This document shows, piece after piece, positions 15,188 to 24,161 of a stretch of 26,902 bases of DNA. The notes beneath the pieces were generated by a model. The model did no database searches. It saw only the letters and a list, made by a program, of their open reading frames with translations, and was not told the DNA's origin. How positions within the stretch are numbered: position 1 is the stretch's first letter; every line of letters begins with the position of its first letter. The stretch is from Desulfobacca acetoxidans (GTDB lineage Bacteria > Desulfobacterota > Desulfobaccia > Desulfobaccales > 0-14-0-80-60-11): contig DYJG01000001.1 of the NCBI GenBank assembly GCA_020723225.1, positions 1 to 26,902 of the forward strand. Direction: 5' to 3'. The position numbers and the translations under genes were made by a program.

Positions 15188-16446
15188 GTTCGTCACCTGG
15201 CGCTGGTGGTCATCACCGTGGGCCTCCTCAACCTGGCCGCCCTGCGGTACGTCTCCCGACAGCGCCGGGACCTGAATTTACGGATGATCCAGGAAAGCGG
15301 CAAGCTCATGGGCGCATCCATGGACGGTTTGAACATGATCGAAACCCTCAAGGCCGCGGGCGCGGAGTCTACCTTTTTTGCGCGTTGGTCCGGGTACCAG
15401 GCCAAGGTCATTGATGCCCAACAGCAATTCGGGACTTACAGCTATTACCTGAACGCGGTGCCGCCCCTGCTCACCACGCTGAACAATGCCGCGGTCATCG
15501 GCCTGGGCGGTTTCCTGGTCATGAAGGGGGAGATTTCCATGGGGATGCTGGTGGCCTTCCAGAGTTTCATGATGGCCTTTATCGCCCCTTTAAACCAACT
15601 GGTGGGGCTGGGCGGCGAACTGCAGGAAACCGCCGGCGACCTGCGCCGGGTCACGACGTGCTCCGCTACCAGGAGACCCCAGAATTCCAGGAGGTTTCAA
15701 GGCCCCAGGCTCCCCCGATCCCCAAACTCACCGGGCAACTGGAACTCAGGAACATTACCTTCGGATACAGCAGCCTGGCCCCGCCTTTAATCCAGGACTT
15801 CCACCTGAAGTTGGACCCCGGCACCCGGGTGGCCCTGGTGGGTCCCTCCGGGTCCGGCAAATCCACCATCGCCCGGCTGGTCTGCGGGCTCTACCAACCT
15901 TGGGAAGGGGAAGTGCTGTTGGACGGACGGCCCCGGGAGAACTACTCCCGAGCCTTGCTCTCCCAATCCCTCTCCATGGTGGACCAGAGCATCCTTTTAT
16001 TTGAAGGAACGGTGCGGGAAAACCTCACCCTGTTCGACCGGAACATTCCGGAGCAATCCTTGACCCAGGCCGGCAAAGACGCCTGTATTCATGAAGAGCT
16101 GATGGCCCGGGCCGGCGGCTACGATTGCCAGGTGGTGGAGGGAGGGGCCAACTTCAGCGGCGGACAGCGCCAGCGTCTGGAAATCGCCCGGACCCTGGTC
16201 AACGACCCCACCATCCTGGTCTTGGACGAAGCCACCAGCGCCCTGGACCCGGTCACCGAAGTGCTCATCGACGATAACCTGCGGCGCCGGGGCTGCACCT
16301 GCCTCATTGTGGCCCACCGCCTCAGCACCATTAGGGATTGCGACGAGATCATCGTCCTGGATCAAGGCAAGGTGGTGCAACGGGGCCGCCATGAACAGCT
16401 CATGGCACAGGAAGGTTTGTATGCCGCCCTGATTCACACTGAGTAA
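15188..16446 (+). pseudogene. NHLM-type peptide exporter ABC transporter, N-terminally deleted and frameshifted
   Basis: The coding match starts just after an in-frame TAG (15185-15187) with the last membrane helices of an NHLM bacteriocin-system ABC transporter (LNLAALRYVSRQRRDLN, then GLNMIETLKAAGAESTFFAR and PLLTTLNNAAVIGLGG). The C39 double-glycine peptidase domain and most of the membrane domain, well over 300 residues, are missing. At 15652-15655 one base is lost: the frame reads GDLRRV and continues as DVLRYQ in the next frame from 15658. The ATPase domain is otherwise complete: Walker A GPSGSGKST, signature FSGGQRQRLE, Walker B ILVLDEATSALD and VAHRLST. A GTG at 15658 could start a free ATPase piece. 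As it stands it cannot cleave and export peptides. The shift might be a sequencing error; the N-terminal loss is not. Confidence 0.85.
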
Positions 16447-16790
16447 AACCAAAGAAAATGGGGGGGATACTGGATATTTATGGAGAAAAAGGATTTGCGG
16501 GACTCGCGCCCCCCTCACTCTGCCCTCTCCCCCCCCTCCGGGGGGAGAGGGAAATGCCAGGCATAGCTATAAAATAATAACTTATGGATATGCCAGTATT
16601 AATCCCCTCTCCCCTCGGGGGAGAGGGCTAGGGTGAGGGGGGTGTCTTGGATAGCAAGAGATGGATTACTAAGGAAAAGACTCCACTCATCCCTAACCCT
16701 TCTCCTTCAGGGGGGGTGACTGGCTGATACCGTTGGTTTGGACGTTGAAGTGACTTTTGCAAAAGACTTGGGAAAACGGAAAACGCCATA
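16447..16790. other. Gene-free spacer filled by palindromic repeats
   Basis: 344 bases without a coding frame of note. The left half holds nested inverted repeats described separately; the remainder up to 16790 includes a degenerate third copy (CCCTAACCCTTCTCCTTCAGG around 16692-16712). No clear promoter was found for the following chimeric gene. Confidence 0.6.
16459..16640. repeat. Nested palindromic intergenic element
   Basis: A perfect 12-bp stem CCCTCTCCCCCC/GGGGGGAGAGGG (16523-16534 and 16540-16551, 5-base loop) is followed by a 10-bp stem CCCTCTCCCC/GGGGAGAGGG (16605-16614 and 16618-16627). The flanks are also inverted: CCCCTCACTCTG (16511) against CTAGGGTGAGGGG (16628), and GGGATACTGGATAT (about 16463) against ATATGCCAGTATTAATCCC (about 16589). 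This is the look of a dispersed REP-like family. It may also stop transcription after the ABC gene. Confidence 0.7.
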
Positions 16791-18096
16791 ATGCCCCCTG
16801 ATCTGGATTTCTGGCTGCAAAACGGGAGCGTCCAGGATGGGGATAGCAACGCTCCGATTTTGCTCAACCAGGGACGACGCGCCTGGCTGGTGCTCTCCGG
16901 CGGCATGGATATCTTTGCCGTGCGGCTGGCGGACGGCCGGGCCGTGGGAGTGCGCGTCCACCTTTTCCGGGTGCCTGCAGGCCAGGCCTTTTGGGAACTG
17001 GAGGGAAAAGCCGACCGGAAAGTGGCCTTGCTGGCCGTGGCCTTGCCGGAGACCAGGCTGGCCGAACTCGGACAGGAGCATGTCCGGGAGTTGGCCCGGC
17101 AACCCGCGGCGGCCGAAAAGATTCGGGAATTGCTGGACAAATGGCTGAGCGAGCTATCCCGGGTGCCCGCCGGTTTAAGGCCGCCCCCCCATGACTGCCT
17201 CTTTCTGCGTCCGGGAATGTCCGTGGCCCTGCAACCCGGCCAAACCGCCACTTCCAGGCAGGGAGTCGTCTGGGTTGGCCTCCAAGGCGGCGCGGCCAAG
17301 CCCATGGGCCTGGACGACCTGCCCCCGCTTCCGGCCGGGTCGGCCTGGTTTCCCCTGGTTCCCGGCGTCTGGCTGGAGGCCGCCACCGACCTCACCTTGC
17401 AAGTATGGGCCACGGATGACTTTTTCTTAAGGGACCTTACTTGGCAGGCGCTGACTAATTTTCACGGCCTGATCCTGGAAGGCGTTGTCCGCTCCCGGCA
17501 GCAGGTCCTCCTGGTGGCCGCCCAAAAGAATCTCAAGCCGGAGCTCAATGCGACCCTGGGCCTGGGTTACGGAGGGCTGCAAGAGTCCGGCAATTTCCGG
17601 GATTATCTTAACTCCATCAATCACAACACCGTCGGCCTCAATTACTCCGCGTCCCTGATGTTCAAGTACCCGTTGGGAAACAACGCGGCCGAGGGCCTCG
17701 CGGCCCAAAAACTGGCCCAGAAACGCCAGGCCCAGATTCAGTCTGCTGATTTGGATCGAAAAATAAGGTCCAATGTCCTGGTGACCCTGGAGGCCTTGAC
17801 CCGCTACACGGCTGCGCTGAAGAAGGCCCGGGAGGCCGTGGCTTTGTACCAGCGGGGATCATGCCGATGAAAACCTGAGATTCCGCATGGGGGTGTCCAC
17901 CATCATCGATCTCATCACTGTGCAAAAACGGCTTTCCACCGCCATGGTCACCGAGGTGGACAGCCATTTGGACTACGCCAATGCCGTCATCAGACTGCGC
18001 TTTGAAACCGGAACCTTGATTGTGAAAGAAAAGGACCAGTATCGGGTAGAAATGAAGCGGCTGATTCACATCCCCGAAGCCAATGGCGCCACTTGA
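16791..18096 (+). pseudogene. In-frame chimera: N-terminus of second NHLM ABC protein fused to TolC-family C-terminus, with a frameshift
   Basis: Residues 1 to about 228 match the N-terminal domain of the NHLM ATP-binding exporter protein: AWLVLSGGMDIFAVRLADG, then VHLFRVPAGQAF and DLTWQALTNFHGL. The protein's membrane and ATPase domains are absent. Around residue 231 (near 17484) the frame passes directly into the middle of a TolC-like outer-membrane efflux protein: RSRQQVLLVAAQKNLKPELN, then LNYSASLMFKYPLGNNAA and a coiled VTLEALTRYTAALKKAREAV helix. At the G run 17854-17857 one extra base ends the frame at 17870; removing it restores YQRDHADENLRFRMGVSTII, the TolC GxxTxxDLLxxQ motif, read to TGA 18096. 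An internal deletion has therefore removed the rest of the ABC gene, any HlyD gene and the TolC front. Confidence 0.82.
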
Positions 18097-18799
18097 TAGA
18101 GACTCGGTTGGCAGTCCAACGTGGCTTAAATATCGTCCTTCTCATAGTATGGTAGGTTTTGGCGAAAACCGGGATGCCGGCTATCTGCTATGCTCCGAAA
18201 CTTATCAACATGCTGAAAATACTACATATTAATGACATAACCGGTTTAGGGCATGGCGACGTATAGCTGTGAGTGCTAATCAAACTGCAGCCACGTTGGC
18301 AAGTCTGTCAGCCCTGATTGAATACCTCGGATTACTTACTTGCGGCCCCACTTATAGCGGGAACCACGAATAGGAGACTGGCTTGGATTCTAACTGAATA
18401 CCACACCACCCCAATAACCTTGACTTTGCACATAGGAGCTATTTGCGGCTTCCACCTAACCCCGCAGATCGATTGCGAATTAATTTCTTTATGAAAAAAT
18501 ATGTGCTATCCTGCCCCCCACGAGACCTCGGGCGAAAAATTGACCGTAAATGACCAAGGCGCACATTGCAGGGGGTATTATGGGTATATTCATCGGTTGG
18601 TATGGCAGATATTCTCGTGACATGGCACTCGCATTGAAACGTTTCCATGCGATTTTATCGTGCAACTTGAGGGGGGGTTAAGAATCGATGGCTGTTTCAC
18701 TGCACCGGGCAATAATTGGTGGGTTGAACTCATGGACATTCTAAAGCGCGCCGAAGTAGGAATATGATGTTTGACCCGTAGAGCCTCTCATCCCCTTGG
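18097..18799. other. Gene-free stretch, probably degenerate DNA
   Basis: About 700 bases with frequent stops in all frames and lower GC than the flanks. One stop-free stretch of 48 codons (18621-18764, plus) has no start and no family resemblance I can name. I see no hairpin terminator after the TolC remnant. It probably is decayed coding or insertion-sequence DNA. Confidence 0.5.
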
Positions 18800-18916
18800 C
18801 TGCCACTGTATGAAACTGTATGGATATGGCTGCATAAGCTTCGGGTAGCCATGGTGCGGCCAGGCCGTGACCGCTTGTCCGGTATCATTGAGATTGACGA
18901 AACCTATATTCATTGA
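18800..18916 (+). mobile_element. IS1595/ISXO2-type transposase fragment
   Basis: Thirty-eight codons before a TGA at 18914 read LYETVWIWLHKLRVAMVRP, then GRDRLSGIIEIDETYI. This matches the central part of ISXO2-like (IS1595) transposases, where W-x-x-LHKLRRAMVRPGRDRLSG leads to the first catalytic acid in (E/V)VDETY(I/V)GG. The zinc-ribbon N-terminus, the rest of the catalytic core and the terminal repeats are not recognisable here, so it is a relic. Confidence 0.8.
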
Positions 18917-18947
18917 GTTATTAAACGATCCATAAGGAGACTAGGTA

Positions 18948-19433
18948 ATGCGGCCCAAAAGGTTTTTACTTTGTTTTATCATAGGCATGATGATGGCGTC
19001 CTTCTTACCTCTCTCCCAGGGCCTGGCTTTTTCCGAGGCGGGGCTTTCCCGGGGGCAACTGGTTTATGTCCCGGTTTACTCCCATGTCTATTGGGGTGAT
19101 CTGGAAAAAAAATTTCTCTTGACCGGCATAGTGAGCATTCGCAATACAGACCCGAATCATGCCATTACAATAATTCTTGCAGATTACTATGACTCTGATG
19201 GGAAACTCATCAGGAGCTATTTGCCAAAACCATTGACCCTCAACCCCATGGCCTCCACTCGTTTCATAGTCAAAGAATCGGATACGAAAGGCGGGTCGGG
19301 GGCCAACTTTCTGGTAAAATGGAAGGCTGATACTGAAGTCAACGAACCCATTATGGAAGGGGTGATGATCGGTACAGCTTTCTCTCAGGGAATTTCCTTC
19401 ACCTCCCGGGGGAAAACGATCAAGAATAAATAG
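18948..19433 (+). CDS. DUF3124 family exported protein
   Basis: A 161-residue protein from ATG 18948, eight bases after an AAGGAG site. Residues 1-27 are a signal peptide with hydrophobic core (FLLCFIIGMMMASFLPL) ending GLA before FSEAG. The remainder shows the DUF3124 pattern: YVPVYSHVYWGD, SIRNTDPNHAITI, ADYYDSDGKLIRSYL, LNPMASTRFIVKESDTKGGS and EGVMIGTAFSQGISF. The domain fills the whole mature protein, the normal family size. The function is unknown; location should be periplasmic or envelope. It is a single gene between the transposase relic and the AT-rich stretch before the kinase. Confidence 0.88.
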   Translation: MRPKRFLLCFIIGMMMASFLPLSQGLAFSEAGLSRGQLVYVPVYSHVYWGDLEKKFLLTGIVSIRNTDPNHAITIILADYYDSDGKLIRSYLPKPLTLNPMASTRFIVKESDTKGGSGANFLVKWKADTEVNEPIMEGVMIGTAFSQGISFTSRGKTIKNK

Positions 19434-20022
19434 CTCCCCTGTAATGCTCGGTCCTTTAAAACTTTTTGGTTCCACCCGGCAAAACCAGACGTCACAGGTT
19501 TAAAGCCGGTTCCGGACCAGAATAGGTCACCCAAGACCGGCTGACGACGATGATAAAGGTTCCAGTTTCCAAGGGTTGCGGAACATCAGAGCCGAATTTT
19601 GTTGACTCTGCGATTTCTGACATGATATACACCACTTAACTTTTAGCTTTAATTTTCTTTTAATCGCCCCTTTATATTGCTTACCACCGCCAGAGGTGGG
19701 AAGATTTTTCAGGGGAACCTAAGATGATAATAATTAAAAGTAATGAAGTACAACCTTTCAAGCGTGACCCTTGGATGATCGGCTAAGCCTTCCCTTTCCC
19801 TTCTCCACATTACTTAATAATAACTGATTTTAGCATAGATATAATAAGCTGATATTTCTTCTATCCATAAATGGATAGACAAAATAGCTTATTGTGTATC
19901 TTATCCATTGTGCTCTATTTTTTGTGCTCATAGCTGACCCCATTATTCTTTACTTACATATAATAATTACCTACTAAGAAATAACGACATGTGATATGAA
20001 ATTTGATATGAAGGATTGATTT
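19434..20022 (+). promoter_or_regulatory. AT-rich upstream region of the kinase-antiporter operon
   Basis: 589 bases without a gene. From about 19620 the AT content rises sharply, as in promoter or transferred DNA. Besides the palindrome at 19861-19878 there are two direct repeats TTGTGCTC (19908-19915 and 19922-19929). The GAAGGA ribosome site of the kinase is at about 20009-20014. No sure -35/-10 pair is assigned. Confidence 0.5.
19861..19878. promoter_or_regulatory. 18-bp palindrome, operator candidate
   Basis: CTATCCATAAATGGATAG is a perfect inverted repeat (8-bp arms, AA centre). A third half-site TATCCAT occurs at 19902-19908, 40 bases further on. It lies 144 bases before the kinase gene in AT-rich DNA and is not followed by a T run, which favours a protein-binding site over a terminator. 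Confidence 0.45.
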
Positions 20023-21066
20023 ATGTTTAAAAATAATGCCTTAAAGCTGATGGCCATATTGTTCTTAATTGCAGCTTTAAGCATTTTTATATTTGTAACC
20101 CGGCATACCCAATATCATTATCACTCGGTCTATCGGGAATTTTATTTTGTCCCCTTGATTTTGGCAGCATTTTGGTTCGGCTTGCGCGGCACCTTGTTGG
20201 CGGCGGGCGTTATCACTTTGTTTTATCTGGCGTTTATCGGTTTTTTTTGGCAAGGGCTATCTGTAGAAAAAATCAATACTTTCATAGAAATCATCTTTTT
20301 GAATGTTGTGGCCCTCATCCTGGGCATCCTCAGGGAGCGCGAATATCGAGAGCACCGCCGCACCCAAAAGATGGAGCATTTGGCGGTTATCGGCAAAACG
20401 GTTTCAGGCATTGCCCACGACATGAAAATTCCCTTAGTGGCCATTGCCGGTTTTTCCCGGCGAATCTTGAAAAAACTCGGGGAGGATGATCCCCATCGGG
20501 AAAAGCTGACCATCATATATCAGGAGGCGCAACGGCTGGAAAACATGGTCAGGGACATGTTGGACTATGCCCGTCCCTTAAATCTGTACCGGTCTCGGGA
20601 GGATGTGAATCAAATAATTCAGGAAAGTATAAATATTGTTAAAGAAGTTGCCGGAAAAAAGCAAATAACCATTAAAGAAAAACTATTTCCCGAGATGCCT
20701 CCTGCTGAGTTGGACCCCATGAGGATTAAGCAGGTGTTTATCAATTTATTGACCAACGCCATTCAAGCCTCTCCCTTCGGGGAGCCGGTGCTCGTGCGTT
20801 CTTCCGTCAAAGGGGAAAAAATTGTTATCGACGTCACCGATCACGGGCGGGGGCTTACCGCTGATCAGAAAGAGAATATCTTTACCCCGTTTTTTACCAC
20901 GAAAAAAGAAGGGGTCGGGCTTGGCCTGACCATGGTGAAAAACATCGTTTCCGCCCATGGTGGAGAGGTTCAATTCTTTGACAATCCTCCTCCGGAAACC
21001 GGCGTCACTTTTCGAGTTATCTTACCCAAGGACTCCAGAGTCTTGTCTCCATCGATAAAGAAGTAA
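20023..21066 (+). CDS. Membrane sensor histidine kinase, no adjacent response regulator
   Basis: A 347-residue kinase started at ATG 20023 with GAAGGA seven bases upstream. Residues 1-105 contain three or four hydrophobic helices (8-26, 41-58, 58-75, 88-104) with hardly any extracytoplasmic domain, resembling the compact membrane domains of KdpD-like kinases. The HisKA box is SGIAHDMKIPLVAIAGFS with His132, where most relatives have HE(I/L)RNPL. The ATPase domain has NLLTNAIQAS (241-250), DHGRGL (273-278), FTPFFTTK (287-294) and GVGLGLTM (297-304). It lies seven bases before the Kef-type antiporter gene, so it likely senses membrane or ionic stress; its partner regulator is elsewhere. Confidence 0.88.
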   Translation: MFKNNALKLMAILFLIAALSIFIFVTRHTQYHYHSVYREFYFVPLILAAFWFGLRGTLLAAGVITLFYLAFIGFFWQGLSVEKINTFIEIIFLNVVALILGILREREYREHRRTQKMEHLAVIGKTVSGIAHDMKIPLVAIAGFSRRILKKLGEDDPHREKLTIIYQEAQRLENMVRDMLDYARPLNLYRSREDVNQIIQESINIVKEVAGKKQITIKEKLFPEMPPAELDPMRIKQVFINLLTNAIQASPFGEPVLVRSSVKGEKIVIDVTDHGRGLTADQKENIFTPFFTTKKEGVGLGLTMVKNIVSAHGGEVQFFDNPPPETGVTFRVILPKDSRVLSPSIKK

Positions 21067-21073
21067 AAGAACT

Positions 21074-23056
21074 ATGCCGGTTCCCATTTTAACCGATCTC
21101 GTCATTATCTTCGGCCTCTCCATAGTGGTCCTGTTCATCTGTCACCAGCTCCGGGTGCCGGTGACGGTGGGGTTTATCCTCACCGGGATTCTGGCCGGCC
21201 CTCACCTGCTGGGTTTGGTCAAGGCCGTACACGAAGTAGAAATATTGGCGGAAATCGGGGTTATTCTATTACTCTTCACCATCGGCGTGGAATTTTCCTT
21301 CGCCAATCTTCTGCAGATCAGACAATCGGTGCTGGTAGCGGGCCCCATCCAGGTGGCCGCCACCTGTCTGGCCGGGCTGTTTCTATCCCTGCAATTCGGC
21401 AAGACCGTGGGCGAGGCAATTTTCATCGGCTTTCTGGTGTCCCTGAGCAGCACCGCCATCGTCCTCAAACTCCTCCAGGAGCGGGCCGAAGTTGACACCC
21501 CCCACGGCCGCACCAGCCTGGGCATCTTGATCTTTCAGGACATTATCATCGTGCCCATGATGCTCTTGGTCCCCTTGCTGGCTGGGGCGTCGGAAAATAT
21601 CGGGACTTCTTTTCTCATATTGTTGGCCAAAGGTCTGGTAATCATTGCCTTGGTAATCGCCAGCGCCAAGTGGGTGGTGCCCCATGTCCTTTACCAGGTC
21701 GCCCGCACCGGCAACCGAGAGCTCTTCCTGTTGTCTATTGTGCTGATCTGCATGGCCGTGGCCTGGCTGACGGCCCAGGCCGGCCTCTCCCTGGCCCTGG
21801 GGGCCTTTCTGGCCGGGTTGATCGTCTCCGAGACCGAATACAGTCATCAGGCTCTGGGCAATATCCTGCCGTTTCGGGATGTCTTTGCCAGTTTCTTTTT
21901 CATCTCCATCGGCATGTTGCTGGATGTGGGTTTTCTCCTTAAACATCCGGGGGTCATCGCCCTGCTCACCCTGGGGGTGTTGCTGGTCAAGGCCCTCCTG
22001 GCCGGCTCCGCCGCCCTGTTTCTGAAATTTCCCCTGCGTACCGCCATTCTGGTCGGCCTGGCCCTCTGCCAGGTGGGGGAATTCTCCTTCATCCTCTCCA
22101 AGGCGGGGCAGAGCCAAGGGTTATTTTCGGGTGACAGTTATCAACTCTTCCTGGATGTGACCATCATTACCATGGTGACCACCCCCCTGATGATGGCTCT
22201 GGCGCCCCAGGCCGCGAATTTTGTGTTGCGCTGGCCGCTGCCACAAAGATTGAAACTGGGGGCGCATCTGCAGGAAGAAATAAGCAAATCCACACCTGGG
22301 GACCACCTGATCATCGTCGGTTTTGGGGTGAACGGACGCAACCTGGCCCGGGCCGCCAAAACGGGGGGAATTCCCTATGTCATCATTGAAATGAACCCGG
22401 AAACGGTCCGCCGGGAAAGGGAGAGCGGCGAACCGATTTTTTATGGCGACGCGACCCAGGAAGAAATCTTGAAACACGCCAACATCAAAGAGGCCAGAAT
22501 TGTGGTGGTGGTCATCAACGACCCGGCGGCCACCCGGCGGATTGTCACTCTGGCCCGCAGCCTCAATCCAAGGGCCTATATCATCGTTCGCACCCGCTAT
22601 CTCCAGGAATTGCAGTCTCTGTTTGATCTGGGCGCCGATGACGTCGTGCCCGAAGAGTTTGAAACCTCGGTGGAGATCTTCACCCTGGTCTTAAGGAAAT
22701 ACCTGGTGGCCAAAGAAGAGATCGAAAGATTTGTTACCCAGGTGCGGGCCGACGGCTACCTGGTTTTACGAGGTATCTCCAAGGAGATAGATTCTGGGCT
22801 CAGGCACCTGCATGACTTCGAGATCAGCACTTTTCGCTTGAGCGAGCGGGCTCCCTTGGCGGGCAAATCTCTGGCCCAGGTCGAGTTGCGCAAGAAATTC
22901 GGGGTGACGGTCCTGGCCATCCGCCGCGATTCCCAGATGCTGTCCAATCCAGAGCCGGATATGCAGCTTCTGGCCAACGATCTCTTGATAGTCATGGGGA
23001 CCCCCGATAATCTAAGCAACTCCATTTGGTTATTTAAAAATCCAGAAAAGAGTTGA
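21074..23056 (+). CDS. Kef-type (CPA2) K+/H+ or Na+/H+ antiporter with RCK domains
   Basis: A 660-residue inner-membrane protein starting at ATG 21074, with only a weak ribosome site and seven bases from the kinase stop, so probably coupled to it. Residues 1 to about 395 hold 12 or so membrane helices with CPA2 motifs (GVILLLFTIGVEFS, LGAFLAGLIVSETEYSHQ, LCQVGEFSFILS). Residues 411-530 are an RCK/TrkA-N Rossmann domain (HLIIVGFGVNGRNLARAA, FYGDATQEEIL) that would bind NAD(H) or a nucleotide. Residues 580-655 are TrkA-C (APLAGKSLAQVELRKKFGV, LLIVMGTPDNL). Family members exchange K+ or Na+ for protons for pH and osmotic control or electrophile defence; which ion cannot be told. Confidence 0.92.
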   Translation: MPVPILTDLVIIFGLSIVVLFICHQLRVPVTVGFILTGILAGPHLLGLVKAVHEVEILAEIGVILLLFTIGVEFSFANLLQIRQSVLVAGPIQVAATCLAGLFLSLQFGKTVGEAIFIGFLVSLSSTAIVLKLLQERAEVDTPHGRTSLGILIFQDIIIVPMMLLVPLLAGASENIGTSFLILLAKGLVIIALVIASAKWVVPHVLYQVARTGNRELFLLSIVLICMAVAWLTAQAGLSLALGAFLAGLIVSETEYSHQALGNILPFRDVFASFFFISIGMLLDVGFLLKHPGVIALLTLGVLLVKALLAGSAALFLKFPLRTAILVGLALCQVGEFSFILSKAGQSQGLFSGDSYQLFLDVTIITMVTTPLMMALAPQAANFVLRWPLPQRLKLGAHLQEEISKSTPGDHLIIVGFGVNGRNLARAAKTGGIPYVIIEMNPETVRRERESGEPIFYGDATQEEILKHANIKEARIVVVVINDPAATRRIVTLARSLNPRAYIIVRTRYLQELQSLFDLGADDVVPEEFETSVEIFTLVLRKYLVAKEEIERFVTQVRADGYLVLRGISKEIDSGLRHLHDFEISTFRLSERAPLAGKSLAQVELRKKFGVTVLAIRRDSQMLSNPEPDMQLLANDLLIVMGTPDNLSNSIWLFKNPEKS

Positions 23057-23083
23057 AAGAAGATTAACCAAAAGGAAAACGAC

Positions 23084-24037
23084 ATGACGGCCGATTCCTA
23101 TCCTTATCACCGCATTCTCATCCCCTTTGACGGCAGCCCCTCGACGCACAAGGCCCTGGAGTGGGCAGCGCACCTGGCCCGGGCCGGGGGCGAGGCCGTG
23201 GAAAACATCACTTTGCTCCGGGTGATCGGCGGCGGTTATCTGGCTCGGCACATTCAAAACGTGGACCTCCGAGTCACGCGCATGGACCAGGTGGAAGCCT
23301 GGCGCAGGGTGCGCCAGCATCACCTGGATCATGAAATCATGCCTTCCCTGGAGGAAGCCAAGAAGATCCTCCAGGAACAGGGAGTAACCGCTCCTGTGGA
23401 AACCAGGGTTGCCGAAGGAAAGATCGGGGAAGAGATCATTCGCCTGGCCGCCTATGGCCGGTATGACGCCATCGTTATGGGACGGAGGGGATTGTCCCCG
23501 GTTAAGGGATTATTCCTGGGGAGTGTGACGCGCCAGGTCTTGTCGCTGGCCCAAAGGATTACTATTTTTGTGGTGGGTCCGGAAACGGTCTTTAATCCCG
23601 ACTGTCCCATTTCTCCCCTGCTGCTGCCGGTGGACGGCTCGGAGCCGGGCCTTGCCGCGGTCCGCCAAGGCGCGGCCCTGGCCCTGAACTTCAAGGACTG
23701 CGAACCCTGGTTGACTCTGCTCCACGTTGTCGACCTTTTTTTACTGGGAACGGCTTATGCCGAAGGAACCGCCCCCTTTATCGAGGAGGGGGAGAAAATC
23801 CTGGCAAACAGCCATCGCCTCCTGGAAGAGAGCAGCCTGGAAGATATGGTTGCCGAAAAATTGCTGGCCGGACATCCATCGCGTGTGATCGCCAGGGAAG
23901 CGGAGGAAGGCCAATATTCCCTGATCCTGATGGGGGCCCGGGGGTTATCTCCCCTGAAGCAACTGATTCTGGGCAGTGTCTCCGGCGATGTCATGTATCG
24001 GCTCTCGCGACCGGTTATCGGGATCGTTTATCCTTGA
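23084..24037 (+). CDS. Tandem-domain universal stress protein
   Basis: A 317-residue cytoplasmic protein made of two UspA domains, residues 8-165 and 176-317. Each starts with an LLPVDGS-like strand (ILIPFDGSPSTHKAL; LLLPVDGSEPGLAAV) and ends with the ATP-binding pattern G-x2-G-x9-G-(S/T): GRRGLSPVKGLFLGSVTRQV (133-152) and GARGLSPLKQLILGSVSGDV (284-303). Both motifs are intact, so both halves may bind ATP. It lies 27 bases after the antiporter in the same direction, and Usp proteins are known to partner ion transporters, so it may regulate the antiporter or the ATPase that follows; that is inference. Confidence 0.92.
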   Translation: MTADSYPYHRILIPFDGSPSTHKALEWAAHLARAGGEAVENITLLRVIGGGYLARHIQNVDLRVTRMDQVEAWRRVRQHHLDHEIMPSLEEAKKILQEQGVTAPVETRVAEGKIGEEIIRLAAYGRYDAIVMGRRGLSPVKGLFLGSVTRQVLSLAQRITIFVVGPETVFNPDCPISPLLLPVDGSEPGLAAVRQGAALALNFKDCEPWLTLLHVVDLFLLGTAYAEGTAPFIEEGEKILANSHRLLEESSLEDMVAEKLLAGHPSRVIAREAEEGQYSLILMGARGLSPLKQLILGSVSGDVMYRLSRPVIGIVYP

Positions 24038-24071
24038 GAGGTATCGGCCTGGCCCCCTGCAACTCCTTTGA

Positions 24072-24142
24072 GATCAATTTCACCTTGAGAAATTGATCCT
24101 GAACCGGGTTTTTAACCAGGCATATCGGGTCATTTACCCGAT
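24072..24142. promoter_or_regulatory. Two hairpins in the spacer before the P-type ATPase
   Basis: GATCAATTTC/GAAATTGATC (24072-24081 and 24089-24098, 7-base loop) is a perfect 10-bp inverted repeat. ATCGGGT/ACCCGAT (24124-24130 and 24136-24142) is a 7-bp one. No T run follows the first, so neither is a classical terminator. They lie in the 124-base spacer between the Usp and ATPase genes and could be an operator, attenuator or mRNA processing site. Confidence 0.45.
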
Positions 24143-24161
24143 TATTGATATTGGAGGAAAG

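Noticed and set aside
18439..18648. Small minus-strand frame in the gene-poor stretch
   Set aside because: No ribosome site, no family resemblance, and its composition is like the surrounding degenerate DNA.
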